From assembly GCA_030448225.1 (NCBI GenBank), contig JAUJNJ010000023.1, positions 1 through 45,980 of the forward strand: DNA of 45,980 nucleotides, written 5' to 3'. This DNA is from Phycisphaerae bacterium. Its GTDB lineage: Bacteria; Planctomycetota; Phycisphaerae; Tepidisphaerales; Tepidisphaeraceae. Every line of letters begins with the position of its first letter. The first letter of the stretch is position 1. This document shows, piece by piece, positions 33,245-42,888 of the stretch. The translations under genes and the position numbers were made by a program. A model generated the notes under the pieces. That model made no database searches. It was not told the DNA's origin and saw only the letters and a program-made list of their open reading frames with translations.

Positions 33245-34209
33245 CAACATCAAACCTGGCGGGACGATGGGAGCGGTTCTGGTTCAGCCCAACGGGTCCC
33301 GAGGCGCTGGGATTGTGCCGCGTCCTCTTTTTCGCGTTGATGCTGACGTACTTCGGCGGCGTCGACTTCGGGCGGTTCGCGCGCGTCCCCTCGGCATTCT
33401 TCATGCCGATCCCGCTCTTCGAGTACCTCCACCTCCCCGTGCTGTCCGAAGCCAACCTCCGACGGCTCGCGGCCGTGTGGAACGTCTCGCTGGTACTGAG
33501 CTGTCTGGGCGTGATGCTGCGGCCGTCGATGGTCGTGTCGTGGGTGATCGGCGTCTACCTCATCGGGCTGCAACACAACTTCGGCAAAACGAACCACAGC
33601 GACGCCGCGCTGATCCTCGTCATGGGGATCCTGACCCTCTCCCGTTGCGGCGACGCGTTCGCCTTGAGGCGGGGCAACCGCTGGGCGTGGTCGCGTGACG
33701 CCGTTCCTGCGCGGCGACAAGCTCACAGCGGCGAGTACCGCTGGCCCCTCCGGATGGTGTGGGTCCTGACCACCATGATCTTCATGGCCGCGGGTCTGGC
33801 CAAGTTACGGCAGTCGGGGATCTATTGGGTCACGTCAAATTTCCTCGCGACCCTCCTCGTCAACCATCACTATTCCCACGAACCGCCCACGCGTTGGGGG
33901 CTGTTCCTCGCGCGATTCCCGATCCTCACCTATCCCGCGGCGCTCGGCATCGTCGTACTCGAACTGTCGTTTCCTCTTACCTTGATCAGTGCGGCGGCGC
34001 GGCGGGTCTTGGTCCCTGCCATGTTCCTGTCGCAGGTGGCGTTCGGGTTGCTGATGGGGGTTTGGTTCTTCCACTTCCTGGCCTTGTATTTGGTCTGGGT
34101 GCCCTGGGATAAACTGCTCGCCGCCGCGCGCGTCTCACGGCCGTCTCTAGTGGCTTTCCTGCCGTCGAGGGCGTGCCGATCCCGGGCGCTCGCGGGTCGC
34201 GGCAACTGA
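33241..34209 (+). CDS. HTTM-type multi-pass membrane protein (vitamin K-dependent carboxylase-like fold)
   Basis: This 322-residue protein belongs to the HTTM group (horizontally transferred transmembrane domain, related to the membrane part of vitamin K-dependent gamma-carboxylase). The GTG at 33241, overlapping the previous stop, gives VTTSNLAGRWERFWFSPTG, followed by LGLCRVLFFALMLTYFGG, the usual first helix with R in L-x-R-I/V. Other hallmark blocks are VIGVYLIGLQHNFGKTNHSD, a family-type loop with conserved His/Asn, and TTMIFMAAGLAKLRQSGIYW, FPILTYPAALGIVVLELSFP and FGLLMGVWFFHFLALYLVW. It lacks the large soluble C-terminal domain of true carboxylases. A role in the export or modification of a surface component is conceivable but unproven. 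Confidence 0.82.
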   Translation: MTTSNLAGRWERFWFSPTGPEALGLCRVLFFALMLTYFGGVDFGRFARVPSAFFMPIPLFEYLHLPVLSEANLRRLAAVWNVSLVLSCLGVMLRPSMVVSWVIGVYLIGLQHNFGKTNHSDAALILVMGILTLSRCGDAFALRRGNRWAWSRDAVPARRQAHSGEYRWPLRMVWVLTTMIFMAAGLAKLRQSGIYWVTSNFLATLLVNHHYSHEPPTRWGLFLARFPILTYPAALGIVVLELSFPLTLISAAARRVLVPAMFLSQVAFGLLMGVWFFHFLALYLVWVPWDKLLAAARVSRPSLVAFLPSRACRSRALAGRGN

Positions 34210-34456
34210 TTTCGGCGGGGGGGCTAAGGGTTAACTGCCGACGTTGCTGGAGAGGTGTCAGTCGCGAGGCCGCGAGCGCGGGGCTACGGCCCTGCTGTCA
34301 CCTTCTGCTCGCCTCTGGTGCCGGTCCGAAGCGACAATGACGCGTCGTCGCCGTTCGCCGACTGCGTTTACTTCCAGGACCATAGTTTTGCCCGAACCTT
34401 CCCCACGATCTTCCGCGCCTGACCCTGCAAGCGTCCCGTTCCGCACCGACGACCTG

Positions 34457-35950
34457 ATGGCCGACCTGAAGCGACGCTCCGCGCGCGGCGGCGCGATCAC
34501 CGTCGCCGCGCAGGTGGCGAAGTTCCTGCTGAACTTCGGGACGACGGCCGTGCTGGCGCGCATGCTCACGCCGGGCGACTTCGGGCTAGTCGCGATGATC
34601 GCCGCCTTTACCGGCTTCATTAGCTTGTTCAAGGACCTGGGCCTTTCCGCTGCCACGGTTCAGCGGGCGGAAGTGAGCCACGCGCAGGTCAACGCGCTCT
34701 TTTGGCTCAACGTGTTGTTGAGCCTCGCGCTGATGCTGTTCACGGCGCTGCTGGCCCCGGCGATCGCCTGGTTCTACGGCGAGCCGCGGGTGACGGCGGT
34801 CGTGTTCGTCACCGCGAGCACGTTCGTCCTCGGCGGGCTCACGGCTCAACACACGGCCCTCTTGCGGCGCCAGATGCGCTTCGGGGCATTGGCGGCGGTC
34901 GAACTGACGACCATCGTCGCCGGCACCGCGGCGGGCATCATTCTCGCCTGTTACGGCGCCGGGTACTGGTCACTCATCGGCATTGGCGTCGTCGGGGCGG
35001 TGACCAACGCCGTGGCGGTGTGGGCGCTTTCGCCTTGGAGGCCGGGCGTGCCCCGCTGGGACGATGAGGTTTGGCCGATGCTTCGGTTCGGCGGGAACTT
35101 GACGGGCTTCAACGTCACGAACTACCTCACCCGCAACCTCGACAACGTGCTGATCGGTTGGTATTGGGGGGCGGGCCCGCTGGGGCTGTACGCTAAGGCT
35201 TACAACCTCCTGTTGATGCCGGTCCGCCAGGTCAACGCGCCGATCTCTGCCGTCGCGCTCCCCGCGCTGAGCCGCCTGCAAGACGCGCCGGACCGATTCC
35301 GCCGGGTGTATCTGAAGGCGACGCAGGCGATCGCCGCGCTCGGCATGCCCTTAGTCGTGTGTACGTTCGTCGTGGCGGACGACCTGATCCTGATGGTGAT
35401 GGGCGCCCAGTGGATCGACGCGATCCCGATATACCGCGTGTTGGCGGTCGTCGCGTTCATCGACACGGCCGCGGTATCGATCGGCTGGGCCTACGTCGCG
35501 CTCGGCCGCGCCGACCGGCAGTTCCGTTGGCAGATCTTCGAGTCCGCCGTGACGGCCGCGGGCTTCCTCGTCGGCCTGCGGTGGGGCGCGATCGGTGTGG
35601 CGACGGGATTCTGCGTCGCGCGATGCGCGCTGCGATATCCCGCTCTGGCATATTGCCTTCGCGGCACGCCGATTACCGTGGGCGACTACCGCGCCGCGAT
35701 CTGGCGGCCGGCAACGGCGTCCGTGTTGGCTGGGATCGCGGTACTGCTTACGGCGAGCCCGGCCTTAGCCTCGGCGAGCATGGTCGGTCGGTTCGCGGCG
35801 TGCGTCCTGCTCTACGGGATGTGCTACGTGCTCTTCTGGCTGCTATTACCGGGTGGCCGCGCGGTGCTTCGAGAACTCGCGCAGACGCTCGACGAGTTCA
35901 AGCCCGGCAGGCGCCTGGGAAGGTCGGCGGATCCCGTCGCGGTCTCGTGA
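34457..35950 (+). CDS. Wzx-like polysaccharide flippase (PST/MOP family)
   Basis: An integral membrane transporter of the MOP superfamily predicted to flip the lipid-linked oligosaccharide repeat across the inner membrane. The chosen ATG at 34457 gives MADLKRRSARGGAITVAAQV, the usual short basic lead before helix 1; an earlier in-frame ATG at 34337 would add an Arg/Pro-rich stretch without homologous character. About 12-14 helices follow over 497 residues. Family blocks are TTAVLARMLTPGDFGLVAMI, GLSAATVQRAEVSHAQVN, FGGNLTGFNVTNYLTRNLDN and WGAGPLGLYAKAYNLLLMP. The protein ends in a basic soluble tail. It opens the second polysaccharide block. Confidence 0.9.
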   Translation: MADLKRRSARGGAITVAAQVAKFLLNFGTTAVLARMLTPGDFGLVAMIAAFTGFISLFKDLGLSAATVQRAEVSHAQVNALFWLNVLLSLALMLFTALLAPAIAWFYGEPRVTAVVFVTASTFVLGGLTAQHTALLRRQMRFGALAAVELTTIVAGTAAGIILACYGAGYWSLIGIGVVGAVTNAVAVWALSPWRPGVPRWDDEVWPMLRFGGNLTGFNVTNYLTRNLDNVLIGWYWGAGPLGLYAKAYNLLLMPVRQVNAPISAVALPALSRLQDAPDRFRRVYLKATQAIAALGMPLVVCTFVVADDLILMVMGAQWIDAIPIYRVLAVVAFIDTAAVSIGWAYVALGRADRQFRWQIFESAVTAAGFLVGLRWGAIGVATGFCVARCALRYPALAYCLRGTPITVGDYRAAIWRPATASVLAGIAVLLTASPALASASMVGRFAACVLLYGMCYVLFWLLLPGGRAVLRELAQTLDEFKPGRRLGRSADPVAVS

Positions 35951-36050
35951 ACGAGCGGTGCGGTGTCCGTTATTGCTCCCTCGTCGTCCGTTGGTTCGGG
36001 CCGCCGAATAAGCATGCGACGACGGTGGCGTCGGCAGTGTAGTAGGGCGC

Positions 36051-36974
36051 ATGATGCCGAGTGAACTTTTCGTCGTGATCCCGACCGGCGGGCAACGGGC
36101 GGACCTGCTCCGCCGCACGCTCGATTCGCTGGCCGTCTGCGAGCAGCCGCCGAGCTACCGCGGAACGATCGTCGTAGAGAACGGCGGGCGCGGCGCGGTC
36201 GAGCACGTGGTCGCGTCGTTCAGGGAATGCGTCCGTGCCTCCTACCGATTGCTGTCGCAACCGAGCAAGAACGCGGCGTTAAACCTGGCGCTCGACGAAC
36301 TGGATGAGCGGGCACTGGTGCTCTTCGCGGACGACGACGTGCGATTCGACCGGCACACCCTTCGTCGTTATTCCGACGCGGCGGCCGCCGCCAGGTGCGG
36401 AGTTTTCTTCGGCGGACCGGTGGCGGTGGATTACGAGGTGCCCCCGTCTCAGTGGCTCTTGCGGTTCCTGCCGAACTCCGCGCGGGGTTGGGAGTGGATG
36501 GGACCAGATACACGCGTGGAAGCGCCGCTGTTCCTCGGCTTCAACTGGGGCGCGTTCGTCGGCGACATCCGTGCTGCGGGAGCCTTCGATCCGACCCTGG
36601 GGCCGGGCACGGGCACGCTCAACACACTCGGGGACGAGGTCGACATGCAGCGGCGACTGCTCGATGCGGGGGTCCGCGGGCAGTACGTGCCCGAGGCGCG
36701 GGTGTGGCACTACGTGCCGCAGGAACGTTGCTCTCACGAGTGGGTCATCGAGCGGGCGCGGCGGACGGGCGTCGAACGCGGGCTGAAGGCGGCTCGGGCC
36801 GGCAGTCGTGGGCTGGGCCGGGCGGCGCTGGTCACGCGCCACGCGGTCAAGCGGGCCCAGCATCTCGTCGTCTCCCGCGTTGCGCAGGATCCGCAGCGTC
36901 GCTTCAACGCCCGCTATTGGGGGAGCCTCGAAGGCGGGATCATCGAGGGGCTGCGATTGCAGCGGGGCGCGTGA
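36051..36974 (+). CDS. GT2-family glycosyltransferase
   Basis: A GT-A fold glycosyltransferase of 307 residues. The N-terminus MMPSELFVVIPTGGQRADLL and GTIVVENGG are the usual nucleotide-sugar-binding strands; ALVLFADDDVRFD contains the metal-binding D94-D95-D96. GPGTGTLNTLGDEVDMQRRL provides the E-D catalytic-base region, and VPEARVWHYVPQERCS resembles the acceptor-side motif of rhamnosyl/galactosyl GT2 proteins. A C-terminal basic amphipathic segment may touch the membrane. Two ATG codons (36051, 36054) could start it. The next GT2 gene starts 20 bases after the stop, so the pair is likely co-transcribed. Substrates unknown. Confidence 0.88.
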   Translation: MMPSELFVVIPTGGQRADLLRRTLDSLAVCEQPPSYRGTIVVENGGRGAVEHVVASFRECVRASYRLLSQPSKNAALNLALDELDERALVLFADDDVRFDRHTLRRYSDAAAAARCGVFFGGPVAVDYEVPPSQWLLRFLPNSARGWEWMGPDTRVEAPLFLGFNWGAFVGDIRAAGAFDPTLGPGTGTLNTLGDEVDMQRRLLDAGVRGQYVPEARVWHYVPQERCSHEWVIERARRTGVERGLKAARAGSRGLGRAALVTRHAVKRAQHLVVSRVAQDPQRRFNARYWGSLEGGIIEGLRLQRGA

Positions 36975-36993
36975 CCGCGGCGGGCGGACGTTT

Positions 36994-37959
36994 ATGAGCG
37001 ACTCGAATTTGACCGGCGGCACGGGCGGCTGCTTCAACGTGTCCGTCGTCATGCCCGCTTACAACGTGGAGCAGTGGATCACCACGGCGCTGGCGAGCGT
37101 GGCCGGGCAAACGCTTCGGCCGCACGAAGTGATCGTCGTGGACGACGGCTCCACCGATGACACGGTCCGGCGCGTGCAATCGGGCGGCGTCGGCGTGCGC
37201 CTGATTCACACCGACCGCGCCAACGCGGCCGGCGCGCGAAACGCGGGCGTCGAGGCGGCGACCGGTGATTGGGTCGCGTTCCTCGACGCGGACGACTGGT
37301 GGCTTCCAGAGCACCTGTCACGCGCGGCTCGTCATCTGACGCGGTCCGGTGATGCAGCCTACATGTGTCATTTCCGGGCGTTGCCGCACGGGGCGGATCG
37401 TCCGGAGGATCAGCCCCGGCATTTGGATGAGCCGCGGGCCGGGCTAAGCCAAGACGTGTTCCTCGACTGGTTGGCCCGCAAGCCATACTTCAATCATCAG
37501 GGCGTGGTCGTGCGACGGGACGTCATTAATGCCGCCGGCCGCTATGATCCTTCGCAGGTTCGCCGGCACGACTTCGAAATGTTCATGCGCGTGATCAACG
37601 GGCGCACCTGGTCGTACAACCCCGAGGTCGGTACGATCTACCGTGCGAACCGGCCGGGCAACCTGTCCGGGAACGACGTCGAGCGCACGTATTTTTTCCT
37701 CCGGGCGCTGGTGAAGAACGAGCAGTCTTACCGGGGGCCAGTGATGAGCCGCCTCCTGAGAAGCCATGCCCGCAAGGCACTGGGTGCGGCTCTCCGGCAT
37801 GGAACCGCCGCCCAATACACCCGCGCCTGGGCTATCGCCAAGCCGTGGCTGTCGCCTCACGAGGTGGTAACCTACGGCTTGGCCGCCATGCATCCCCCAC
37901 TGGCCAAGTCGCTGTTCAAATACAAGCGTCAGTTCCCGCGAGTGGTGGCTCCGGGTTGA
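36994..37959 (+). CDS. GT2-family glycosyltransferase
   Basis: A 321-residue GT-A fold transferase of the classic GT2 type. It has VSVVMPAYNVEQWITTALAS (16-35), HEVIVVDDGSTDDT (44-57) that binds the nucleotide, ARNAGVEAATGDWVAFLDAD with the DxD at 98-100 followed by DWWLPEHL, and VVVRRDVINAAGRYDPSQVR with HDFEMFMRV supplying the E/D acceptor region. The Asn-Arg-Pro-Gly-Asn turn (YRANRPGNLS) is seen in many exopolysaccharide GT2s. The C-terminus is basic and helical without membrane helices. The ATG at 36994 lies 20 bases after the neighbouring GT2 stop. Donor and acceptor unknown. Confidence 0.9.
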   Translation: MSDSNLTGGTGGCFNVSVVMPAYNVEQWITTALASVAGQTLRPHEVIVVDDGSTDDTVRRVQSGGVGVRLIHTDRANAAGARNAGVEAATGDWVAFLDADDWWLPEHLSRAARHLTRSGDAAYMCHFRALPHGADRPEDQPRHLDEPRAGLSQDVFLDWLARKPYFNHQGVVVRRDVINAAGRYDPSQVRRHDFEMFMRVINGRTWSYNPEVGTIYRANRPGNLSGNDVERTYFFLRALVKNEQSYRGPVMSRLLRSHARKALGAALRHGTAAQYTRAWAIAKPWLSPHEVVTYGLAAMHPPLAKSLFKYKRQFPRVVAPG

Positions 37960-38213
37960 CGCCCTGCGCGCCGCGCCTCCCGATCGCGAGACGACCTGGC
38001 GTCACGCTTGGCTTAAAAAGCCGCGGCGACGCGAACCTTGACTATGAAAGCCGCGTGGCCGGTAATGACAAGGCGGCCATCCAGCGATCCGACCTGCGAT
38101 ACAAGACAAGGATCGTCACCAAGTGGCGTCGGCGGGGGGCGGGCGGCGGGTGCTCCTGAGTCTCCGTTCGAGAAGATCGCGCCGCACTTCAAGTGAGTAT
38201 CGCGGGATCAAGC

Positions 38214-39497
38214 ATGGCGTCGTTCATGGCAAACCAGTCTTCTGCGCGAGGTGACGAAGGGGCCGCCCCAACAACCGAGTTCGATCGCACGCCCGCCGTC
38301 ACTCGCCCGCGATTGTGGTTCGTTTGCCCGATCCTTGGTCGCAATAGTGAGCCGTGGCTGCTCCGCCAAGCCACCCGCGTGAAACGATTTGACGTGCGAA
38401 TGGTGAGTTGGGGTGTTGATCGCGGGGCGATCGACAGCCCCACGGAATGGCCGGCGCGCGTGCTTCCATTCGACCGTACCCCGTACGAGGGCCGCGGACG
38501 CTGGCTGTTTCGGCTCCGCAATCTGCGGTCTCGCAATTTCTATGGAACGGTCGCCGCCGAACGCCGCCTCCTGCAGGACTGGGTTCGTTCGGACCGGCCC
38601 GACGTGATCCTCTGCCACTTCGGACACGTCGCCTTGCGTATCCTGCCGGTGGCCGTCCGGGCAGGGACCCCGATCGTCGCGCATTTTCACGGGCTCGACG
38701 TCTCGTCGAGCTTGCGCAACCGGTGGTACCGTTCCAGCCTTCTCCGCGCCCTGCCGCGATTCGCGGCAACCATCGTGGTCGGAGCTCACCAGCATCGCTG
38801 GATGGTGGCGCAGGGCGTGCCACCGGAGCGGGTTCATCTGATTCCGTGCGGCGTCCCGGTCGCCGAGTTCGCGCCGCCAGATCGTGAACAGCGTCCGACG
38901 ACGCAATCACGGTCGCACGCGATGCGCGCGGTCGCAGTGTCGCGACTCGTGCCGTGGAAGGGCGTCCACTACACGATCCGCGCATTCGCGATGGCCCGGC
39001 GGACGTTGGGCGGCGGCGAGCTTCACGTGGTCGGCGACGGGCCGCAGCGTCAGGAGTTGGAGCGACTGGCGGCGGAGCTCGTCGGCCCCGACGCCGTTGT
39101 CTTTCACGGGGCGGTCCCGGAGGCAGAGGTGCGGCGGCAGTTGCAGGCGTCGGACGTGTTACTCCAGCATTCGCTCGACCATGAGGACGGGTGGGTCGAA
39201 GGCTTCGGCGTCTCCATCACGGAGGCTGCCGCTTGTGAAGTGCCAGTGATTGCGACCCGCTGTGGCGGAATCCCGGATCAAGTAGTCGATGGCGAGACCC
39301 GCTTTCTGATACCGCAGCGTGACGTACGTGCCATGGCTGACGCCATAGTAACATTAGGCGTCGACCCCCCATTGCGGCGCTGGCTTGGCGTCCAAGGGCG
39401 TGCACGCGTCGCCGAACACTTCGATACCGCGGAGCAGGTCCGACGACTGGAGAACGTTCTGCTTTCAGTTGCTACTCGACCCGCTCACCGCCCCTAG
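38214..39497 (+). CDS. GT4-family glycosyltransferase
   Basis: A GT-B fold retaining glycosyltransferase of about 427 residues. The N-terminal domain has RLWFVCPILGRNSEPWLLRQ, DVILCHFGHVALRILP and PIVAHFHGLDVSSSLRN (the acceptor-side His-Gly-x-D motif of colanic-acid-type GT4s). The C-terminal domain has VAVSRLVPWKGVHYTIRAF, GELHVVGDGPQRQELERL and the donor-binding segment EGFGVSITEAAACEVPVIAT with the E-x7-E pattern. A GTG at 38193 is also in frame; the ATG at 38214 is preferred because GGGA lies 7 bases before it and the extra residues look non-conserved. About 250 bases without a gene precede it. Confidence 0.88.
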   Translation: MASFMANQSSARGDEGAAPTTEFDRTPAVTRPRLWFVCPILGRNSEPWLLRQATRVKRFDVRMVSWGVDRGAIDSPTEWPARVLPFDRTPYEGRGRWLFRLRNLRSRNFYGTVAAERRLLQDWVRSDRPDVILCHFGHVALRILPVAVRAGTPIVAHFHGLDVSSSLRNRWYRSSLLRALPRFAATIVVGAHQHRWMVAQGVPPERVHLIPCGVPVAEFAPPDREQRPTTQSRSHAMRAVAVSRLVPWKGVHYTIRAFAMARRTLGGGELHVVGDGPQRQELERLAAELVGPDAVVFHGAVPEAEVRRQLQASDVLLQHSLDHEDGWVEGFGVSITEAAACEVPVIATRCGGIPDQVVDGETRFLIPQRDVRAMADAIVTLGVDPPLRRWLGVQGRARVAEHFDTAEQVRRLENVLLSVATRPAHRP

Positions 39498-40020
39498 TGC
39501 GGATGCAGCAGGACTGTACCGTAGCGCGTTGAGCACGTCCGGCCGCTCACAAACACGTTGCCGATGTTTTGCGAAATCGGGGCGGGGCAGAAATCGTCGT
39601 CATTCGTCAGCCAAAATGGACACGGCGGCGAGCGGTCGGGCGAACGGGTGACCGCGACTGGCAGCGTCACGACGACTTGAATCTTTAGAGGACGACGAAC
39701 TGTCAGGGCAAACGAAAAGGACTGAAACCGCTATTCGTCCTAACTCTAAAATCGTCGCGGCTCTGATTCGCACTTTTACAAGGAGGCACCGAGGGCGGAA
39801 GATCAGCCGAAGAAATTTCTCTCGCCTCGCGCAACGCGGAGGCACTGGGATTGCGTTACCTTGCGGCGGCACGCACGGCGGGTTCCGCCAGCACTGCAGG
39901 CATTCGCATGTGCAATGGCCGTCGCATGGGGAGCAAATGGGGGCATCTGATTCGGTTGTGGTACTTCTTGGCGAGCGCGCGTCGCTCGGACGACGAGCCA
40001 AGTCCACGTTGGAGGTCCCC
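39498..40020. other. 520-base intergenic region before the second LEPR-XLL gene
   Basis: No believable gene. GC is clearly lower than the window average between about 39670 and 39830, as expected for a control region. No -35/-10 pair stands out. The end of the region holds the GGAGG site (40011-40015) of the next gene. Confidence 0.4.
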
Positions 40021-40023
40021 ATG
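40011..40023 (+). promoter_or_regulatory. Ribosome-binding site that fixes the start of the second LEPR-XLL gene
   Basis: GGAGG (40011-40015) is 5 bases upstream of an ATG (40021-40023). The frame breaks only 35 codons later, so without this site the true N-terminus would be missed. Confidence 0.6.
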
Positions 40024-40147
40024 TCGGTGAAGAATTCATACAAGAGCGTCGGCAGGAAATTCGCTTTGCAATCGGCTTACCGAACGAAGTGCGAGGCGGT
40101 GGAATCCCCGCGTTCTCCTCGCGTCTGACGTCGGCGACGGCCTGCAC

Positions 40148-40520
40148 GCCGCGTACTACGACAACGCCGAGTTCGCCGGCCCGGCGGCGGTCGAGCGGGT
40201 GGACGCGGCGGTCGACTTCGGGTGGGGCATGGGCGCGCCCGACGCGGCGGTCGGGGCCGACACGTTTGCCGTGCGGTGGACCGGGCAGGTGCAGCGCGGC
40301 ACGGCGGCGAGGCGCACGTTCTACACGACGAGCGACGACGGCGTGCGGCTGTGGGTCGACGGGCGCGCTCGTGATCGACCACTGGACGCTCCACGGGACC
40401 ACGGTCGACGCGTCGCGGCCGGTCGTGCTCGAGGCCAGCGCAAGCACGACCTGCGGATGGAGTTCTACGAGTACGGCGGGGCGCGAACCGCCCGGCTCGA
40501 GTGGGCCAGCGCCAGCCAGG
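40148..40520 (+). repeat. PA14 tandem repeat, copy 1
   Basis: About 373 bases nearly identical to copy 2 (40591-40966) in the same orientation, with about 70 bases between. Most differences are single-base gains or losses in G/C runs, for example GACGGGCGCG here against GACGGCGCG in copy 2, rather than substitutions. Confidence 0.9.
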
Positions 40521-40590
40521 GCGCGCCGAGGTCGTGCCGCAGGGCGCCTACAGCGTCCCGCCGGTCCCCACCGACGGCGACGGTCTGGCC

Positions 40591-40966
40591 GCCGCGTACT
40601 ACGACAACGCCGAGTTCGCCGGCCCGGCGGCGGTCGAGCGGTGGACGCGGCGGTCGACTTCGGGTGGGGCATGGGCGCCCGGCGGCGGTCGGGGCCGACA
40701 CGTTTGCCGTGCGGTGGACCGGGCGGGCAGAGTGCAGGCGCGGCACGGCGGCGAGGCGCACACGTTCTACACGACGAGCGACGACGGCGTGCGGCTGTGG
40801 GTCGACGGCGCGCTCGTGATCGACCACTGGACGCTCCACGGGACCACGGTCGACGCGTCGCGGCCGGTCGTGCTCGAGGCCGAAGGCAAGCACGACCTGC
40901 GGATGGAGTTCTACGAGTACGGCGGCGGCGCGACCGCCCGGCTCGAGTGGGCTGCCGCCAGCCAGG
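40591..40966 (+). repeat. PA14 tandem repeat, copy 2
   Basis: About 376 bases matching copy 1 (40148-40520). Here GAGCGGTGGAC replaces GAGCGGGTGGAC of copy 1, which breaks the frame at the start of the domain, while the later part (TFYTTSDDGVRLWVDGALVI) reads through. Confidence 0.9.
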
Positions 40967-42888
40967 CGCGAGGTCGTGCCGGTGGGGCAACTGTACAGCC
41001 GCCTCCGAGACCCGAGGAACCCACGGAACTGATTCGCGAGGACTTCGAGACCGGCGCCGGCGGGTTCATGACCGCAGACGGTGGCTGGAGGTCGCGGGCG
41101 GGACCTATCAGGTCGTGACGCCGGTCACGACCGCCGCGACGCACCTGAACAACCGGGCCATCCATGCCGTGGAGTTGACCGGCGACTTCTCGGTCCGCGT
41201 GAACGCGACGGCCGCCGGAGATGCCAGTGCTTGGAACGATGTCGGGCTCATATTTGGTTACGAAGATCGGGACGATTACTACTACTTCAGCTCAACGAGA
41301 GCAACGACTGGGGAACCAGCGGGATCTTCAAGGTCGTCGGCGGCGTCAGTACGGAATTGGCGGATGTTGCCGAGCCGCTCGTGACCGGTACCACCTACCG
41401 GTTGCGAGTCGATCGAACTGGACACGAGATCCTCGCCTACCGCAACGACGCTTTGGTCGCCCGCGTGACGGACACGGCGCTGGGTGATGGCCGGGTGGGC
41501 GTCGGGACGAACAAGGACCTGGCCTCGTTCGACGCGTTCGCCGCGTGGGGCGTGGCCGCGCCGCCGCCGTCGGCCCCGCCGGCGCGCCGTCGGGCTGGCC
41601 GCGGGCCGCGTCGAGCAGCCGGGTGGACCTGTCGTGGGCGGACGCCCGCCGACGAGTCGGGGTTCGAGCTCCAGCGCGCCGCCGACGGCGGGCGACCTGG
41701 TCGCCGGCCGGCGCGGTCGGGGCGGGCGTGACGAGCTTCGGGGCGGCGGGGCTGACGGCGTCGACCGACTACCTGTTCCGCGTCGCGCGGTCGGCGCGGC
41801 CGGCGGCGTCGGCGTACGCGCCGCCGGCGGCCGCGACGATGCCGGCGGCGCCCCGGCGCTGTGGGGGACCGGCCGGGGCCGCACAACACCAGCCCGCTCG
41901 CCGGCGACCGCGGCGGCCCGCCGCGCTGGCGGCGAGCGGGTCGATCACGACGACGCACGCCGGGCAGGTGATCGAGAACGTCGACGTGTCGGGCGTGATC
42001 CGCGTGCGGCACGCGAACGTGACGGTCCGCAACTTCATTCGACGCCGGCGCGCCGTACGCGGTCGCGATCGACGGCGGCGTGGCCGGCACGGTCCTGGAG
42101 GACGGGGAGGTCACGCGTTTCGGCACGGCCGTGCTACAGCTTCCAGAACTACACGGCCCGGCGGCTGGACGTGCACGACGCGGGCGGCGACGGGTTCAAG
42201 GCCGAGGGGAACGTGCTGATCGAGGCGTGCTGGATCCACCACCTCGGCACGTCCGACGGCGCGCACGCCGACGGCGTGCAGGTGTCGCGGCCGCGAACAT
42301 CGTGATCCGCGGCAACCACATCGACATGCCGATCGGCCAGCCGGCTACCGTCCAACGCGGCAGGCTCCTCGCCCGACTTCGGGCCGATCGACGGCGTGAC
42401 CGTCGAGGGCAACTGGATGAACGGCGGCAACTACACGGTCTACGTCACGACGGCCGGCGGCGTACCCTGCACCGACGTCCGCGTCGCCGGCAACCGCCTC
42501 GGCCGCGACTACTGCCATGGCCCACGCGTGTTCGCCAGCGCGACCAACGTCTGGGCCGACAACGTCTGGGACGACAACGGACAGCCGGTCCCCTGAGCGG
42601 CGCACGCCCCGCGCACGGGCTCCACGGACCCACGGGCGATCGGATGAGGTCAGCGCTCCTCCCGCCCGGCCGGACCCGCTCAGCTTGGCGCATTATCTAC
42701 CTTGCCTCTGTCGTGCCGTCGCCGCCGATGCGTTCCGCCTCCGCGGCGGGCGACCGCCGCCGCTCTGCCGGCTATATCAGTATGTCACGACCAGGTGCCT
42801 CAGGCACCGGCAAGGTTACGGCAAACGGGCCGCCCTCCGGGGGGTCGACGGTCGGGTCGTCGAATCGTTCATCCGCACCGCGTTCAAT

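Larger units (their letters stand above)
40021..42596 (+). pseudogene. Second LEPR-XLL secreted protein: two PA14 domains, jelly-roll, FN3 and beta-helix, heavily frameshifted
   Basis: From the ATG at 40021 the N-terminus MSVKNSYKSVGRKFALQSAY leads to CEAVE. One base later in frame is PRVLLASDVGDGLHAAYYD, which restores an LEPR-XLL-like motif just before the first PA14 domain. Pieces in changing frames then give: PA14 copy 1 (40148-40520) and copy 2 (40591-40966), both with TFYTTSDDGVRLWVDG; a LamG/jelly-roll-like domain (41040-41550; EDFETGAGGFMTADGG, DVGLIFGYEDRDDYYYF); a fibronectin type III domain (about 41580-41840; SRVDLSWADA, ESGFELQRAADGG, STDYLFRV); and a right-handed beta-helix (about 41935-42596; IENVDVSGVIRVRHANVTVR, FKAEGNVLIEACWIHHLGTS, IVIRGNHIDMP). 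The restored protein would be about 858 residues. The beta-helix may be a polysaccharide lyase-like or glycan-binding fold. At least ten indels. Confidence 0.75.

Noticed and set aside
37960..38213. Possible gene remnant before the GT4 (frame with DANLDYESRVAGNDKAAIQR)
   Set aside because: Too short, no homologous pattern, no start signal; treated as intergenic. A GGCTT-AAA-AAGCC hairpin at 38010-38022 is too weak to call a terminator.
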